Shown here: positions 10,851 through 21,050 of the stretch, one piece after another | How the letters are laid out: each line of letters starts with the position of its first letter | How positions within the stretch are numbered: position 1 is the stretch's first letter | Assembly (NCBI GenBank): GCA_013054445.1 | Contig: JAAMPI010000666.1 | Location: 1-28,641, forward strand | Origin: Cudoniella acicularis | Taxonomy: Eukaryota > Ascomycota > Leotiomycetes > Helotiales > Helotiaceae | Direction of reading: 5' to 3' | DNA: 28,641 nucleotides | The notes under the pieces: model-generated | Seen by the model: the letters and a program-made list of their open reading frames with translations, nothing else | Database searches by the model: none | What the model was told of the DNA's origin: nothing | Made by a program: the position numbers and the translations under genes

Positions 10851-11368
10851 TCTAGTTCTCGATAACTTGACCTCTATAAATTTCTAGTTTCCACTGTCCT
10901 TTTATTTATAGAGATATCAAAAATCTCCACTAGCGCTTTTTATGAAATATTTAAAATTACTATCCGAGCCGCTCTAAATATATATTTAGAAACCTATATA
11001 TATATATTCAGGTATAAACTAAATATATCTAAAAAGCTTTTGTAATTATATAGAGTAAAAAGCATAGTTTAAGGCTAAAAAACTACTTATATACTTTAGT
11101 CTATAATAACTATACTATACTACTTTTGCTCTACGCATTAGCATAGCGCGTAGTAGAGTGGGTAGGTTTGGAGGGAGTGATGGTTTTCTTCTATTTAGTT
11201 ACTTAAGGCTTTTTAGCGAATTTAGTCTATAAAAAAGTGTTGCAATCAAGGCAGTTATCACTGTTTGCTTATCGAAGGGTCTGCTCACTTGTTATAGATA
11301 AGATTGGATTTTTAAGGAAATTCGTAGCACTAAGTACCTTCTATACATAATATACCCTAGTACTTAAA
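10851..11368. repeat. AT-rich RIP-like island with a decayed copy of the HET-flank repeat (copy C)
   Basis: This stretch is rich in TATATA and TTTAAA and has no coding potential. The part 10895-11000 aligns by eye with 13870-13975: AGCGCTTTTTATGAAATATTT here against AGCGCCTTTTGCAAGATCTTT there, then CCGAGCCGCTCTAAATAT against TCGAGTCGCTCTGAAGAA. Most differences are C-to-T or G-to-A in this copy, the signature of RIP. An imperfect hairpin, CTCTACGC...GCGTAGTAGAG, lies at about 11129-11158. The 3' end of the lectin-type gene begins at 11369. Confidence 0.6.
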
Positions 11369-13164
11369 TCATGGCTCTGTAGCATCCCACCTCCACTTTC
11401 CATTAGGTCCTTGTTCATCAGGATGGATTTTGAACCCCATTTCTTCTACACGCTTCTGCAAAGACGCCATAAGCCAAATTATACGTATTCGGGTAGGAGT
11501 GTGATCTTTATAAGATTGTGCAACCATATCAATCAGAGCATTAGAAACATTTTCAATGGCGTTTACTACTAGACGGACATGAACTTCACCGTCGTTTGAA
11601 GCATTATCAATTGTCACATGAGGCTTATACCTCAAATTTCCACCAGAAGTCCAACCATGTGTACCAAAAGGAAATGGTTTCCCAGTCTGGCGACGGTGAG
11701 GAGGCAAATAATGAGGAGAAGTCGGATCGGCTGCATCCAGGGGTGTGGCACCAAACGGATCAACTGGGGGCGCAGTAGGCGGAACGGAAGGCGAAGGCGA
11801 AGGGGGAGGGGGTGGCCCCTTTGAAGAACTCGTCGAAGGCGATGCAGTAGAACCAGTAGAAACAGAAGGTTCAGAACCAGTTCCGCTAGCTGGAATAGAA
11901 GTGTTGCCCGCGTCGACCGGCGACCAAGGAAGACCGCGCGAAGTCGGTATGCCTTGTGGCTTTAGAGACTCAAGTTCTGCTCTGGTGGCGGCATTGTTGG
12001 TGCTCACATGCGCCAGATTGATGACATTCGGCTGGGGCATGTAGAAGACTGAGATTGGGTTGGTCGCACTCTTGGTGTTATTTCGGGTCACCCCTATACA
12101 TGGCTTCTCTTGGGCCTCAGCTGGGATACTGACGACGGGTTTGGGCTGCCGCCAGCTATCGCCGTTGCGCACCAGCTCGACGATTTTCGCTGAATTAGAC
12201 TTCAAGATCGTAAACACTCGGATGCGCAGGTCGCGCATCATAGCGGTCTCATTAGCGTACCAACAGATGGCCGCAATGGGAGCCCCAGATGCAAGGATGA
12301 ACTGCTTATCCGTGACAAGGGCTGCAAACTCATATTTCAGAACGGGTTTTGTTCACTCAAGGTAGGCAGGCAGTTCAGTTGGGACTCACATCCTTTCCAA
12401 GTCCTCTCCTCGGCTTTCCAGATATTCACGCGGAGATATCTATCCTTCCCCTCGTAGTAGACGCAGACATTACTAGTCTTCGCCGCGGAAACCGCCGTGA
12501 CGCCAGTGCCTTCCTCAGCGTCGTGGTCCATAAAGTCTCGCAAGATCCACCTGCCCGACGTGGGGGTGGTGTCGTCCGGGCCCTCGTCGTCTGGGTCTGC
12601 ATCTGACTCAAATGCGACTTCGCGAAGAGGACAATTACCAGCATTCTTCTTTTGCTGATAGAAGAGGCGAATAGTCTCTCCGTCCTTTTCAGGCCGGGCG
12701 ATGGCCAGTCTGGAACCACCCGCAACGTTAAGGGGGCTGTCGACTTGGATTGGGGATGGGTTGAGCGACTTCCATACAATACCGGTGGAAGTGTGCTCGC
12801 CGACGCACCAAGATTTCAGTTTAGATTATAACCAGGGAATGAAAGAGAGAGTCCCAAACCTCGCATATATTCTTACTTTCGTCTAAGTAGTATACTCTGA
12901 TCTGGAACCGGTCAGCGCAGAACTGTTGAGGCTGCTAGCGGGATGCTATACGTGCACGGTACTGCCAGACACCCACCGCGTTGCAGTCACGGGGGTTTTT
13001 TTCTTAGCGTTGGTGGCCAGGATGCCGTTCTGGTAGGTAAACCAGCCCTGGCCTTGTTCGTAGCATGATCTTCTGAGGACGCTGTCCGCCGTCTGGTAGA
13101 ACAGGTGGATATATCTTTTGTTGTTGAGGAAGAACTCAACAGCGTCAAGACTGGAGAAATCCAT
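11369..13164 (-). CDS. Fucose-lectin-type six-bladed propeller protein with Pro/Ser linker and unknown C-terminal module, 537 residues
   Basis: Four exons: 13164-12952, 12901-12860, 12795-12390 and 12321-11369. Introns are 12951-12902 (50 bp, GTATAG...TTCCAG, branch CTGAC), 12859-12796 (64 bp, GTTTGG...GCGAG), and 12389-12322 (68 bp, GTGAGT...TTGCAG). All joins keep frame. Six repeats carry the (I/V)x(V/L)(F/Y)Y strand of the Aleuria aurantia lectin family: IHLFYQT, IRVYYLD, IRLFYQQK, VCVYYEG, the AICWYAN/IRVFTI pair and ISVFYMP. These cover residues 1-320. A Ser/Pro linker follows (about 345-425, with GPPPPPSPSPSVPP), then a C-terminal module of about 110 residues (RLVVNAIENVSNALIDMV; RIRIIWLMASLQKRVEEMGF) I do not recognise. 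No signal peptide, so probably cytosolic. Sugar specificity cannot be read from the sequence; the least certain splice is 12796. Confidence 0.7.
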
Positions 13165-13558
13165 AGTACAAGGCTAGAGGGGCGCGTGGCTTCGACCAAG
13201 TTTCTGTTGGTAATTCTCTTCCAGAATCCGGTTTCACTGAGACTTAATGCCCCGGATATGGTTTTAACAATGCTGGAAATGGTAAACAGGGATGGGTGAG
13301 AAACAAATGAAAAGAAGTTTTACCTCCAGAATGTCCGGCCGGAGTCTCACGCCTTTTCTGGTGACCGACAAAGTTATATTGAGATTGGACATAGAAAGGA
13401 GGGGAGCGATCAAATAGGTAGAAGCCATCACGCCAGTTTGCAATTAGCGCACAGAAGCCAGCCACTAAGTGATTCGTTGTCCCGCTCTGGTTCGCCGTCA
13501 TTGGGCGTAGCGGCTTGTTCGATAGGACCAGCATCCTCCACGCATCATGCATAGTTTT
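13165..13558. other. Upstream region of the lectin-type gene
   Basis: No supported gene. A 102-codon minus-strand frame starting with ATG 13552 (MHDAWRMLVLSNKP...) ends at 13244 in a stretch that reads like an intron, and its product matches nothing I know. It could be a 5' leader exon of the lectin gene or chance. Confidence 0.3.
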
Positions 13559-13711
13559 GTACCGCCTCTGGTGCGGCTGGTGTCAGCCAAAGGACATCCA
13601 AGCGGTATGGGAAAATTCATTCCGAGAGGGGATTTTCTAAACGAGAAGTTCGAGCATGAGTTATTTGACAGAAAGGTAGATATTCTATCACGATTATTTA
13701 AGAAAACATAA
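13559..13711 (+). pseudogene. Decayed 3' end of a HET-domain-type gene (relic A)
   Basis: The plus frame from about 13559 to TAA 13709-13711 reads SAKGHPSGMGKFIPRGDF, then a glutamate- and lysine-rich tail ending LSRLFKKT. An AKG..(R)xGKF motif followed by a short tail is how many fungal heterokaryon-incompatibility (HET) domain proteins end. Upstream coding is missing, so this is a fragment. The assignment is strengthened by the homologous relic B at 26479-26796, which keeps the preceding LLLEPSGVAKG motif. No intact HET gene is present in the window. Confidence 0.6.
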
Positions 13712-14020
13712 GTATTACGATACGAAACATGAAGCAAGAGAGATTATTATAGGCTCGTTGGAAATTTTATCTCCATTGACTCCGCTTTCCCACTTATCAG
13801 AATAATGAAATGCTCCTGCTAAAAGCCTCCGTTCCGAGTGTATACTCTTCTTACTCGCTCTTGCTTCGCTTTCTATATGCCAAGATATTGAAAATATCTA
13901 TCAGCGCCTTTTGCAAGATCTTTGAAATCGCTGTTCGAGTCGCTCTGAAGAAACATTTGAAAACACGCAGCGGCATTGACTCTATGGGAGAGAAGTGGAT
14001 AGAGTTAGTGTTGCAAGCGC
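13590..14020 (+). repeat. Dispersed repeat copy A (HET 3' end plus downstream DNA)
   Basis: From about 13596 to 13868 this matches 26684-26956 (copy B) in the same orientation, including AGTTATTTGAC, CTTATCAGAATAATGAAAT and TTCCGAGTGTATACTCTTCT. From about 13870 to 13975 it matches the RIP-like island at 10895-11000 (copy C). The duplication covers the HET stop codon and some 150-300 bp of 3' flank. Differences between A and B are enriched in transitions (GGCTCGTT versus GGCTTATT). Confidence 0.75.
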
Positions 14021-14765
14021 AAGAAGGTTGATTTGTGAAGTGAGGCAGAAATCAGCTATTTAACCCCCCTGGAGCTATTTGCCAAAGGCCAAATAACACT
14101 GATTGACCTACAAACCTCATACTTAGGTGTATATTTGAGCGAGAGCCAAACACATCTGTAATTTGAATTACCACTAGCCAATTCAAACAGAATTGCGCAG
14201 GAAACACTTACCACCAAATCTGAGAACCTCGCATTATATCTCTACATTGGCCAGTGTTTTCCAAATTTCCATGATACAGTTATGTACTAGATAATAAATT
14301 TTTGCTGCTGTTTATCCTCCCATAATAAAGTTCCTCCTTGTAACCTCTACAGGGACATGCCGCATCAAACAACGATACAAGATTTATGTCGATCGGTCTG
14401 TCAGCAATGGCGGAAGCTCACTAGAGAATGGGACGATATAGCCTACTTGCCCGAAGATGCGAGTATAAATGACCAGTGCCAGAAGGAAACTGTATCTTAT
14501 ACAGCAGCGGGTGAGCTCTTGGACCCAAGTACTATATACTCATTTTGGGGCCTCAAAATCTGAAGATGAAATTCAAAGATGAAATCCAAGGTTGGCCATT
14601 TCTTGGGCAGTTTCCAGCCATTGCCGACTCAAGGTGCGAGCATGATTCAGTTCATTTTATTTCTTGCTAAGAATGGCCTAGAAATGTCACAGTTTCTACC
14701 CAGAACCAGAAACTAGAAAAAAATAGATTGTCTAGATTAAATACCTAAAATTTTTACTGCTAAGC
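14021..14765. other. Gene-poor stretch
   Basis: Contains one weak candidate ORF (14357-14563, listed separately). The rest is AT-rich with no recognised feature. TTTTTACTGCTAAGC near the right edge is the 3' flank of the ankyrin gene. Confidence 0.35.
14357..14563 (+). CDS. Small ORF, 68 residues, doubtful
   Basis: Starts at ATG 14357 and ends TGA 14561-14563. The product (MPHQTTIQDLCRSVCQQWRK...) is hydrophilic with no signal peptide or domain I recognise. No splice sites or repeats support it. It could be a short gene, an exon fragment of a decayed gene, or chance. Confidence 0.2.
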   Translation: MPHQTTIQDLCRSVCQQWRKLTREWDDIAYLPEDASINDQCQKETVSYTAAGELLDPSTIYSFWGLKI

Positions 14766-17753
14766 CTAAATAACGTTATTCATAACCGATTGCAATTTTT
14801 CCTGTTCGTAACATCTCATTTGCTCATCCCATTCAAGTTTTGCGTCCGGTTTCTGAACTGCCCCCGACTCCGTTGCAACATTAATACAAGCTACAATCCT
14901 GGCGTAGAGCCCGACGTTGTCTCTAGCTTTGACGATGGCCTTCATACCCACATCAAGTATACTCTTTCCTCGGCTGTTACTCGCATAAATGTTTGCATTA
15001 TTTGCCAGTAATACCTCGAGAGCCGCAGGACGGCCAAGTCGCATGGCCACGTGAAGCCCCGTCTCTCCCCTCGAAGTTGCGCCTATGAACATTTGCACCG
15101 TTGTCGACCAAAATCTGAAGCACCTTAACATCCGTTTGCCGGTCCATGGGCGTTATGGAAAGCGGGTTTTTGATAAATGCCATCAGAGGCGTGTTGCCAT
15201 TCAAATCGTAGTTATTGACATCGACACCGGCCGCGCAGAGCTTCTTGACGCTTTCGATGATGTAGGCCCGGAGTATGGAAATCTGCTCTTGTCTCTTACG
15301 TTTTCGTCCGTTATTACCTGCGTTGTAGGTGAGGCACGACTCAGCGAGACAATGCAATCCGTTTCGTCCTAGGTACTCCGCATCAGGGTAACCTTCCAAG
15401 GCGTGGGTCATAACTGCACGAAGGCGGTTGTGTAAGGCAAGCTCACTTTGTTCAGAGATTGGCCGAAAACATTTGGGGGCCTCGTGCCAATTTTGCAAGG
15501 GTTTTGGACGAAGGAAACTCGCGAGCGTTCCTTTACGCTGGTAATCTGCGATGTAATGACCTGACTTCCTTCCTTGGCATCCAAGCTGCATATCAATTGT
15601 TCGCAAGCGGAAATCTCTCCCAGGTGGCTTACTTTCAGCGGTCATATGCATGCCACGGATAGCAGCAGCAATAAAGTCGGAGTGAGCCCAATACCGCGTC
15701 AAAACGTGCAGAGGGGTTTGACCGTAGTGATCACGATGAAAGAAATCAAACCTACGCTCACGAAGGGGTGCCAATACCTCATCGATATCATCTGATTGTT
15801 CAATGTAGGTGTTTCCTTGGAAGGCCATTGGATTAAGGACGTGCAGGAAGGTCTGACCTGCTGCATTCTGAGCATGAACATTAACACCCATAGAAATCAG
15901 CCAGGTCAAAATGGTACTTCCAGCACCATGCCGGGCAGCAGCGTGAAGGGATGTGTCATAGAACATGTCAACATCATGAAGTTGAGAAACATTCAGTCCT
16001 GAATCTCGAAATCTGTCGTCAAGAGGTTGGTTGGACGTGGAATGCCGATTCTCAACTAGAAGACTAATGAACAGGTGACACTCAGGTTCCATTAATTGGC
16101 AGACTTTGCATAATGATGCTCTCGGGTCTCCGCGCCGCAAGTCCAGACAACAGTATCGACCCCGCGTTGAAGTGTCTGAAACCCACAATTCCACCGTTTT
16201 TTCAAATGCCTGGGAAGATTGAGACGTGCTATCGGCAGCTTGTAACGTCTCAGTTTGAAAGTGGCCCGTAATTTTGTGCTCGAAAGTTGATTGAAATTCT
16301 TCCGTTTGCGCCGGGAAGTTGTGACCCTCATCTTCCTGTCCTGTAATAAGTAGTTCGCTAGGCTCTGTCGAGTGGTTGCGAATTATTTCATCCTGGCAGA
16401 CCCGAAGGCCTGGGTCTGTTGTGTCTTGTGAAGATCCTTTATCCCCTGCCCATGGTTGAAAATCAAAGGGGGTCTTTTTTGGTATTATAGTAGCTGAAGA
16501 AGGTGTTCTCTGTGCCTCGGATGGATTGAGTATCGTCGCACTAGATTCTCTATTCGAGTGGGGAGGAGCTGTGATGGTCACAGTTGACTGTCTAGTTGAC
16601 CAGGATGTCATTCTAGAATCGAAGGACGAATGCGTTGTTTTCGAGCAGTAGCTAATTAACGATCCAACCGAGAGCCTTCGTTTAATGAAAAGCATAGTTC
16701 GAAGAGCTGCTGACGAGTAGGTCGTTAATTGTTCTCCTTCCTTTGGGACTCGTAAAGCCATACGGCGCTCAAGGCTTTGAAAGCTCGCAAGACTCGAACG
16801 AATTTGGTCAGGCCCAGGCAATGCATTGTCGCCGCTGGTTGTGAGCGTCGACCCAGATTCTATCTCGTGCATCGCAAAATTCTGTAATTCTTGTAGATAC
16901 GATGGAATCAGAGGCGGATAGGAATTCATTGGGAGTTGTTCGAAGAAATCAAAAGGGTCATCCTCTGTTCCTTGAGAACTGAACTCCTTGATAGCAGAAT
17001 CAGTCATCAGAGAATCTTCATTTTGGTTTGACGATTGCTTTTGCCCCTCTTTGAAGGTCATCTTGGCTTTGAAGGCCTCCTCGATTCTTCGGCAAGCTTC
17101 ATCTGAATCCGCGGGTCGGAAATTATTAGGACGGTCTCCCAAGTAGTGACTCAATTTTTCCTGAGCATGGCGTGTCCTAATTCTATGTCAGAAATTCTTT
17201 TAGGGTTAACATGGCAGCAATCTCACTTAAAGCTGAGTTGAGAATCGCACAAAACCACAGGTATATCCTCTGTACAAAGAGTGTTGGCATCTGTCAAGGC
17301 ATAAAGTCTTGCGAGCCGTCGCTCATTCGAGGGGCTCCACTTAACACCTGGCGGCCCCCTCTTTCTGGCGTTCTTTTTCTTGCTCCGCTTGTTATTAGAA
17401 GGGGGGTCTGGGAGAGGGCGTGTTGGCGGGAGGGCGCACGTTGGCGGCTCTCCAGGCGGAGGTAATTCCCATCGAGGAGGAGGAGGTTCCCAAGGCTGTG
17501 AGGGCGGAAATGGGAATTCGAGGTTACTTGGAAACCCTGGCCCATAGGTTCGAGAAAGGGTTGGAAGGGGGCAATTAGGTGCCTCGCGGCCCTCTCCTGT
17601 CGCCGGTAGTGCTCCGCCTCCCTGTGTTCTTGGGATTGGAACCGTGGGATGGCCTGAAAGATCATCAACAGAGAGATGTAGAGGCTCAATGGCGGCCTGC
17701 AAATTTTTATCTCGTGGGGTTGTGTTTTGTGGTCGAGACGGGCTAAATGCCAT
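14766..17753 (-). CDS. Clr5-like N-terminal domain and ankyrin-repeat protein, about 980 residues, one frame break
   Basis: Exon 1 is 17753-17227 (ATG, MAFSPSRPQ...). Intron 17226-17183 is only 44 bp (GTGAGA, branch CTGAC, CATAG). Exon 2 is 17182-14766. Residues 1-130 are Pro-rich, ending in a basic cluster KRSKKKNARKR that may be a nuclear signal. Residues about 133-200 (GVKWSPSNERRLARLYALTD...QEKLSHYLGDRP) resemble the fungal Clr5 domain, proposed to bind DNA; the intron falls inside it. A long Ser/Thr-rich middle follows. Ankyrin repeats lie from about residue 585: DTSLHAAARHG, HYGQTPLHVLTRYW, NGNTPLMAFI, then TGLHVAMRLGRPAALEVLLA. Between the last two the frame shifts at the CCCC run 15067-15070 (GGGG on the coding strand). 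With one G fewer, the repeat reads on and the total is exactly 981 codons including the stop. Confidence 0.75.
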
Positions 17754-19283
17754 ACCTGGAAGGGCAGAGCAGATTGCATGCGAATGGCGCAGTCGCGGGA
17801 TGAAGGTGACGCCGTAATCTTACCCAGTATACATATGCATACCTGCCCATCGAGCCTGGGAACATTTGACATCAAGATTAAGGTTATTTGATGTTGTAAA
17901 GTTCGCGCCGGTAAGGTTATTTGTGAGAAACAGCTTTTGCAAGCAGACAACATCGTTCCAAGAGATTGTTCTGACGAGCATGTTCAACGGTTCAAGCTTC
18001 AAGGTTGCCTTGTCATCCTACGGTAGGTGGCTGCATTCTCGTCAGGTCTGTCATGCGTTGCTTTTCTAATCATACCTCACCAATGAGACCTAGACATTTT
18101 CTTGCACTTGATAATCTCAGTCTCCCTGACGATAAATAACATACTCTCTCGCAGGCTGCAGCTGAAAGCAATCGAGCATCTCCAAAAGAAAAGAGTGAGA
18201 CAGCCCGATTACGAAGTATGGGAGAAACATCGCCAAAGATCAGAGCCGCCCGAAGCCCAACCTGATACCGTACGCAACATTGCGGAGGGCGCAAGCAGAA
18301 GTTGGCTGTCCGAGCGCTCTGCTAGGAGGATGTGTGCCCTCGGTTATGGTTCATCTCAAGGCTTTGAAGTGAGATGTCCATCACTTGATTTGAAGCATGC
18401 ACGGCTCAGGAGTTTCTTCAGGGGTACTCCGCTCAAATCTTGCACTTTCGTCAACAAGTCGAGGTAATCATGACGCATCCGCACAGGCCTTCTTATTAAT
18501 ACAATGAGACGAAAAATGTAGGAGCGTTGCAATTACATAATGTGGTTACTGGGACCTTGGGGGTAAAAAGAAAAAAATATGTTCTGCTGCTAGCCCCTTG
18601 CAATCACATCTTGCAGAGGGCGCCACCTATTCGAATTGCGCACTTCATCCCTCGACCTTGCAGATCATGCATTAATGTCTTTCCAGTAAAGCAAATCATT
18701 CTCAAATATCTTCAAAGATGCTGTCGAACCGTAGACGAATTCCTTTTTTCTTATGGATGTAGTTTCCAAAAGCATAAAAAATCCGGTCAACAGATCAATT
18801 TCTCTTCCTGCACTTCTATTCTTGCAGTTCGTGTGTGTTGTGATCTTACTTCCACAGTCCACTAATCCTGTTTAAATTTTGCGCCTCTAGCCCTTTGCAT
18901 TTCGGATCTTGCACTTTCAATTCTATCAAAAATTCACACCATCATGGGACACTTCGCATGGGCGCGGTTCCAATGTAAAATGCACAATTCTTTGGATTGG
19001 CCGAGTTTTTCAGCATTTAAATGTCTTCAAAAGCCCCCGAGGAAGAAACTCAAACGTGTTCATCTTCCTCATCCAGCAAAATAACAATCTTCAACCAACA
19101 CTTTCTTCCTTCCTTCCCTTCTTCCCACACTGCGCCTCTTTCTCCAGCCTACTGCTTCGCAGAGCCCGGCATCGCGTAAGTTCATACTAGATACAATGCC
19201 TGGTACGTATCAATTGTGCAGCACATGTATACGAAATGCTGCAAACAGCCTTCTAAACCGTCACTTCCCACTCTACCTCCACC
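17754..19283. other. Gene-poor region of 1.5 kb
   Basis: No convincing gene. A plus frame (18102-18467) follows a good acceptor (TCTCTCGCAG, 18159-18168 area) and encodes a basic, hydrophilic product without a known domain; a matching upstream exon could not be defined. The hexamer CTTGCA recurs seven times on the plus strand between 18101 and 18913. An ATG at 19021 opens 51 codons up to a GTAAGT donor at 19176, which could be a leader exon of the small gene that follows. Confidence 0.35.
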
Positions 19284-19569
19284 ATGTCCCATCTCCAGCA
19301 AAACAACCCTCCTCTTCCCTACCTAAATCATCCTGACGTAGACACCAGAATCAACCTCGAACAAGCAAACCACCTCAACCGAGCACCACGAACGAATCTC
19401 AGCATTTCAGAATAAGAAATCTCCTTTCTCGAATGTGAACCGGCGAGCTGTGGCTCATGGCCAACAAGACGACACTAAAGTTGTGGGAGAAGCGAGACAG
19501 AGGATGGCGAAGAAGATTGAGAAGTTCGATCGTATGTTTTGTGAGGATAAACACCGCGAGAAGTTGTGA
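19284..19569 (+). pseudogene. Small protein gene with frame break, about 94 residues
   Basis: ATG 19284 opens a hydrophilic frame (MSHLQQNNPPLPYLNHPDVD...) that stops at TAA 19413-19415. The next frame (+1) continues at once from 19414 with KKSPFSNVNRRAVAHGQQDD and then an amphipathic stretch (EARQRMAKKIEKFDRMF), ending at TGA 19567-19569. The second part has strong coding character, and removing one T at 19413 fuses the two. I do not recognise the family. A pyrimidine-rich leader (19075-19145) and a GTAAGT donor (19176) upstream look like a 5' UTR with an intron. It could be a real short gene with an indel error, or a decaying one. Confidence 0.35.
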
Positions 19570-20529
19570 ATTCGACAGAGTCAAATTGAATTGGTTAGAC
19601 AGCCTTGGATTTCATTACTTCGAATCTTCGATGCCTTCATTGGGTGCACTTGCTTACGAGAAATAGACTTGCTATTTGATGTTATCGGTTGTACAGTATA
19701 TGGATATATCAGGGATTATAGGCGCGGATGCCTCACTTTCTTGGAGGGAAAGGCGTTTTTTGGTTGCTTTGTTGGGTTGGGAAAGGGAGGAGGGAGGGCA
19801 TTTATACCAGCTCCGCAAATCCTCACCCCGCGCCTCTTGTTCTTTCGGTTTTGGTCCCTCAGGATTGCCAGAAGTAGCTTTGAAGCAATTGGATACTTCG
19901 TAGAACACTCCACAGCGTGCCGAGATGAGGTTGATAGTGAGTACTATTCAGATTTTGTAAATCTTTTGAGGTGTTTAGATTCTTGCGAGAAAAAAGGTTC
20001 TCCTACTCCAAGAAAACATGGCGGCATCTTTTCTCTCGTGAAAATTTGCATTTTTTTTCAGCCTTGTGACTTGACGAAGACGTCAAGATATCTCTTCAAT
20101 ATATATCGGGGCGTGTGGAAGAATAATCGTAGACTGGATTGGTTTTGAGCCGGAGAGCGAGAACGTATACCAAGTTCTGAGAATCCCGATACGCTGCTTA
20201 AAGACTCAGATTCTGTGAGATCAGAAGTCTCGGAATAGGAGATGGTGGCCATAGAGGCATTGAGGTATGCTAAGGAAAGCAGAAAATAATTAGAAAGATG
20301 CTTACGTGTCCCTCAGAGCCGGAATAATTAGATTGCTGCAGCTGTTGGAAGTTTCATACCGTTTCGCTTCATAGCGATAGTGCGCCACTATTATGAGGTA
20401 TAAAGATGCACACTGCTAAGATTATGGTGGGAAAGCTGATCATGAAGCACGTCCTTCACTTTATCCAGGTATACCAGTCATTCTACCACAGACATTCTAA
20501 CGTGCTATCCACGTGGCGACTTCGTTTGG
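19570..20529. other. Region without supported genes
   Basis: A 185-codon plus frame (19591-20148) lacks an ATG start and has a composition unlike a protein, and a minus frame (20252-20058, MATISYSETSDLTESES...) is Ser-rich with no domain. I see nothing else. Confidence 0.35.
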
Positions 20530-21050
20530 TGTTGCATATATCTGGGTCAATCGATCATAATTTCGACACCTCAGAATTCTGAGGTTTGAACCTCCCTTTT
20601 TGCGAGGGCTCTACACTTGAAATCCCATATCTCACCTTCGTAGGTTCCGTTTTAGCCACCGGACGTGAGCAGCAGCCGCTTTAACCTGAGCTGAGGGTGC
20701 CTGAACAGTCCCTAAGCACAGCCTGAGCATCCTGAGCATCATAATACGAAACCTATTTTGGCTCCTGTGGGACCCGGTTCCAATTCACTTACCGAGTTTT
20801 GCCCTGAAATCGTTTCTGCTCCCTTCGAAGGGTTTCTGCAAACGAACTTTTTGCCCCTGCTCAATTAGGCAATGAATCGGGGGGAAGATCGCCCAACACA
20901 AAGAACGTTGTTTTACGCCAACCACAAGTCACTCTTTAGTCAGATCGCCTGCCTGCCTATGCGCAGGTACTGGGTGTTGATTTTGAATCCCTTTGTTAAA
21001 GAGCACGTGACTGGTAAGGTTAATTCAGCCTCACAATTCAACGTCATTGA
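20530..21050 (+). repeat. Dispersed repeat copy R1
   Basis: Shares ordered blocks with 22417-22680 (R2): TTTCGACACCTC / TTTCGACGCCTC, GTTTGAACCTC, TTGCGAGGG, CTGAGGGTGCCT, AGCCTGAGCA, CTATTTTGGCT / CTTATTTTGGCT, GCTCCCTT and AAAGAGCACRTGACT. R1 is about twice as long; R2 lacks internal segments. R1 contains a perfect palindrome at 20568-20585. No transposase, termini or target duplication was identified, so its class is unknown. Confidence 0.7.
20568..20585. repeat. Perfect 18-bp palindrome
   Basis: ACCTCAGAATTCTGAGGT reads the same on both strands. It lies inside repeat R1; the R2 counterpart (CCTCTAAATTCCGAAG) has lost the symmetry. Confidence 0.85.

Noticed and set aside
17294..17953. 219-codon minus frame overlapping exon 1 of the ankyrin gene
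   Set aside because: Shadow of the supported frame, which has ATG, Clr5-like sequence and a correct intron join.
18102..18467. 121-codon plus frame after a good splice acceptor
   Set aside because: No upstream exon could be matched and no domain seen; the ATG lies before the acceptor, in what would be the intron.
19591..20148. 185-codon plus-strand frame
   Set aside because: Starts with TTG, overlaps the flank of the small gene and its product has no protein-like pattern.
20580..20596. GAGGTTTGAACCTCCC resembling a tRNA T-arm/B box
   Set aside because: No A box, acceptor stem or anticodon arm at the right spacing; explained by the nearby palindrome in R1.
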